Below, in pieces: positions 12,569 through 13,812 of a stretch of 13,812 bases of DNA (positions within the stretch are counted from its first letter, which is position 1; every line of letters begins with the position of its first letter). The notes beneath the pieces are model-generated. The model was not told the DNA's origin, searched no databases, and saw only the letters and a program-made list of their open reading frames with translations. Origin of the DNA: Leucobacter sp. UBA1945 (lineage in GTDB: Bacteria > Actinomycetota > Actinomycetes > Actinomycetales > Microbacteriaceae); assembly GCA_002336855.1 (NCBI GenBank), contig DDEV01000082.1, positions 1-13,812 on the forward strand, given 5' to 3'. The translations under genes and the position numbers were made by a program.

Positions 12569-13812
12569 GTGACAGAAACAGTCGACGTCGTCGTCATGGG
12601 CGCCGGTTTCGCGGGGCTCGTCGCCTCACGAGAGCTCGGAAACGCGGGGTACCGGGTGCTCACCCTCGAAGCCCGAGATCGCGTCGGCGGGCGCACCTGG
12701 ACAGACCACCGGCTCGGTCACGATCTCGAGCTCGGCGGCACCTGGGTGCACTGGGTACAGCCGCACACCTGGGCCGAGATGACGCGCTATGGCCGCGAGA
12801 TCGTGCGCAGCCCGGCAGCCGAAGAGGCTCGCTGGCTCGGTGCCGGCGGCGAGCAGAGGGTTGCGAGCCTCGACGAGTTCATGGCCCTCATCAGCCCCGG
12901 CCAGCAGCAGATCATCGACGACGTACGCGACGTCATGCCGCGCGGCACCGAGCCGACCGTCGGCGGCATTGCCGATCTCGATCACATCACCATCCAGCAG
13001 CGCATCGACAGCCTCGAGATGAGCGAAGAGGCCCGCAGTGCGAACGAGTCGGTCTGGGTCGGGCACGTCAACGCCCCGCTCGACCAGACGGGCATCTCGA
13101 GCGCCTACCGCTGGGTCTCTGCGACCGGCGGGCACTGGGAGCTCATGCACGAGGCCTCGGCGACCTACCGCGTGGTCGACGGCATGAGCGAGTGGACGAG
13201 GCTCATCGCGGCGAGCGTTCCGGGGCAGATTCGTCTGAGCACCACCGTCGCATCGGTCTCGCAAGACGCCGACGGTGCCGTCGTCACCACGAGTGACGGC
13301 GAACAGGTCCGGGCACGCGCGGTCATCTGCACCCTGCCGGCGAACGCGATCGACGGCATCGAGTTCACTCCCCCGCTTCCCGAGGTGTGGCAGCGATTGA
13401 GCGCCGAGAAGGTCGCGTCGCAGGGCACAAAGGTGTGGGTCAAGGTACGAGGATCGCTGCCGCGCTTCTTCGGCTACGCCACACCCCAGCACCCGCTCTC
13501 GGTGCTCAAGACCGAGTTCGTACACGACGATTTCTCGGTGCTCGTCGGTTTCGGCCCCGACCACACGGCCCTCGACGTGCACGATCTGGGTGCGGTGCAG
13601 GCCGCCGTCGACGCGATTCGCCCGGGGCTCGAGGTCGTCGATGCGACCGCCCACGACTGGGTGGCTGATCCGCTCTCGAAGAACACCTGGATGACGCACC
13701 GCCCTGGCCAGCTCAGCCGCGACCTCACCGAATTGCAGCAACCGCAGGGCGTGCTACACTTCGCGACGACTGACAATGCAAATCTGTGGGGCGGCTTCGT
13801 CGACGGAGCCAT
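12569..13812 (+). CDS. Flavin amine oxidase, NicA2/monoamine-oxidase-like (C-terminus beyond right edge)
   Basis: 414 residues are visible and the frame is open at the edge. It is an FAD enzyme oxidising an amine to an imine that hydrolyses to an aldehyde. The FAD Rossmann loop is VVVMGAGFAGL (7-17), then the GG motif EARDRVGGRTWT (34-45) and ELGGTWVHWVQPHTWAEM (54-71). The late segment has DWVADPLSKNTW, GQLSR, and FATTDNANLWGGFVDGA, which corresponds to the GAET...GA FAD-binding block near the C-terminus. From memory of the family, HWVQPHTWAEM and the DPxS...W...GQLSR block resemble bacterial nicotine oxidase NicA2 more than classic putrescine oxidases. About 15-50 residues should be missing. 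No signal peptide. GTG start with AGGAG upstream, 14 bases after the permease. Family sure; substrate and electron acceptor unknown. Confidence 0.9.
   Translation, partial: MTETVDVVVMGAGFAGLVASRELGNAGYRVLTLEARDRVGGRTWTDHRLGHDLELGGTWVHWVQPHTWAEMTRYGREIVRSPAAEEARWLGAGGEQRVASLDEFMALISPGQQQIIDDVRDVMPRGTEPTVGGIADLDHITIQQRIDSLEMSEEARSANESVWVGHVNAPLDQTGISSAYRWVSATGGHWELMHEASATYRVVDGMSEWTRLIAASVPGQIRLSTTVASVSQDADGAVVTTSDGEQVRARAVICTLPANAIDGIEFTPPLPEVWQRLSAEKVASQGTKVWVKVRGSLPRFFGYATPQHPLSVLKTEFVHDDFSVLVGFGPDHTALDVHDLGAVQAAVDAIRPGLEVVDATAHDWVADPLSKNTWMTHRPGQLSRDLTELQQPQGVLHFATTDNANLWGGFVDGA

Noticed and set aside
12626..13741. 371-codon minus-strand open frame opposite the amine oxidase
   Set aside because: The plus-strand frame carries clear FAD-binding motifs and a good ribosome site. 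The antisense frame has no recognisable domain.
9661..13812. Calling the cluster a nicotine-degradation pathway
   Set aside because: Only one enzyme resembles the NicA2 type, the active-site block differs, and no pyridine-ring enzymes are visible.
1..13812. CRISPR arrays, insertion sequences, tRNA/rRNA genes, phage genes
   Set aside because: I saw no repeat-spacer pattern, transposase motif, cloverleaf-like gene or phage protein in any frame read.

Overview
The window is a high-GC actinobacterial chromosome segment, most likely from the family Microbacteriaceae. This rests on strong G/C at third codon positions, TAGRCT-type -10 boxes placed 6-7 bases before ATG starts (leaderless genes), a stand-alone biotin-carboxylase/BCCP acyl-CoA carboxylase alpha subunit, and an Rv3303c-type LpdA flavoprotein. 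No tRNA, rRNA, insertion sequence, phage gene or CRISPR array was seen.

Left part (1-3251): the first 38 codons of a minus-strand gene run off the left edge. A ~340-base gap follows that holds inverted repeats and a short coding-like stretch. Then come an acyl-CoA carboxylase alpha subunit (460-2229, leaderless promoter) and an LLM-class flavin oxidoreductase (2268-3251) on the plus strand.

Middle (3266-5088, minus strand): a two-gene unit. A leaderless lpdA-type NAD(P)H:quinone reductase lacks the disulfide cysteines and the catalytic His of lipoamide dehydrogenases. It overlaps by four bases (GTGA) with a gene for a Tat-type lipoprotein cupredoxin carrying a complete type-1 copper site. 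This unit converges on the LLM gene with only 14 bases between the stops and diverges from the next block across a 207-base regulatory region.

Right part (5296-13812, plus strand): a probable amino acid-to-amine and amine-catabolism block. In order it encodes an oversized fold-type-I PLP decarboxylase (Orn/Lys/Arg class, 920 aa), a PucR-family regulator 14 bases downstream, a 160-base AT-richer gap with dyad symmetries, an aldehyde dehydrogenase, an NCS1-family permease 8 bases later, and a flavin amine oxidase 14 bases after that, cut by the right edge. The simplest reading is that the permease imports an amine or N-heterocycle, the FAD amine oxidase converts an amine to an aldehyde, and the aldehyde dehydrogenase makes the acid. 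PucR would control the set, and the decarboxylase could supply the amine from an amino acid. The amine oxidase looks closer to the NicA2 (nicotine oxidase) type than to ordinary putrescine oxidases, so the true substrate is open. This regulator-centred block is the best candidate for an undescribed system here.
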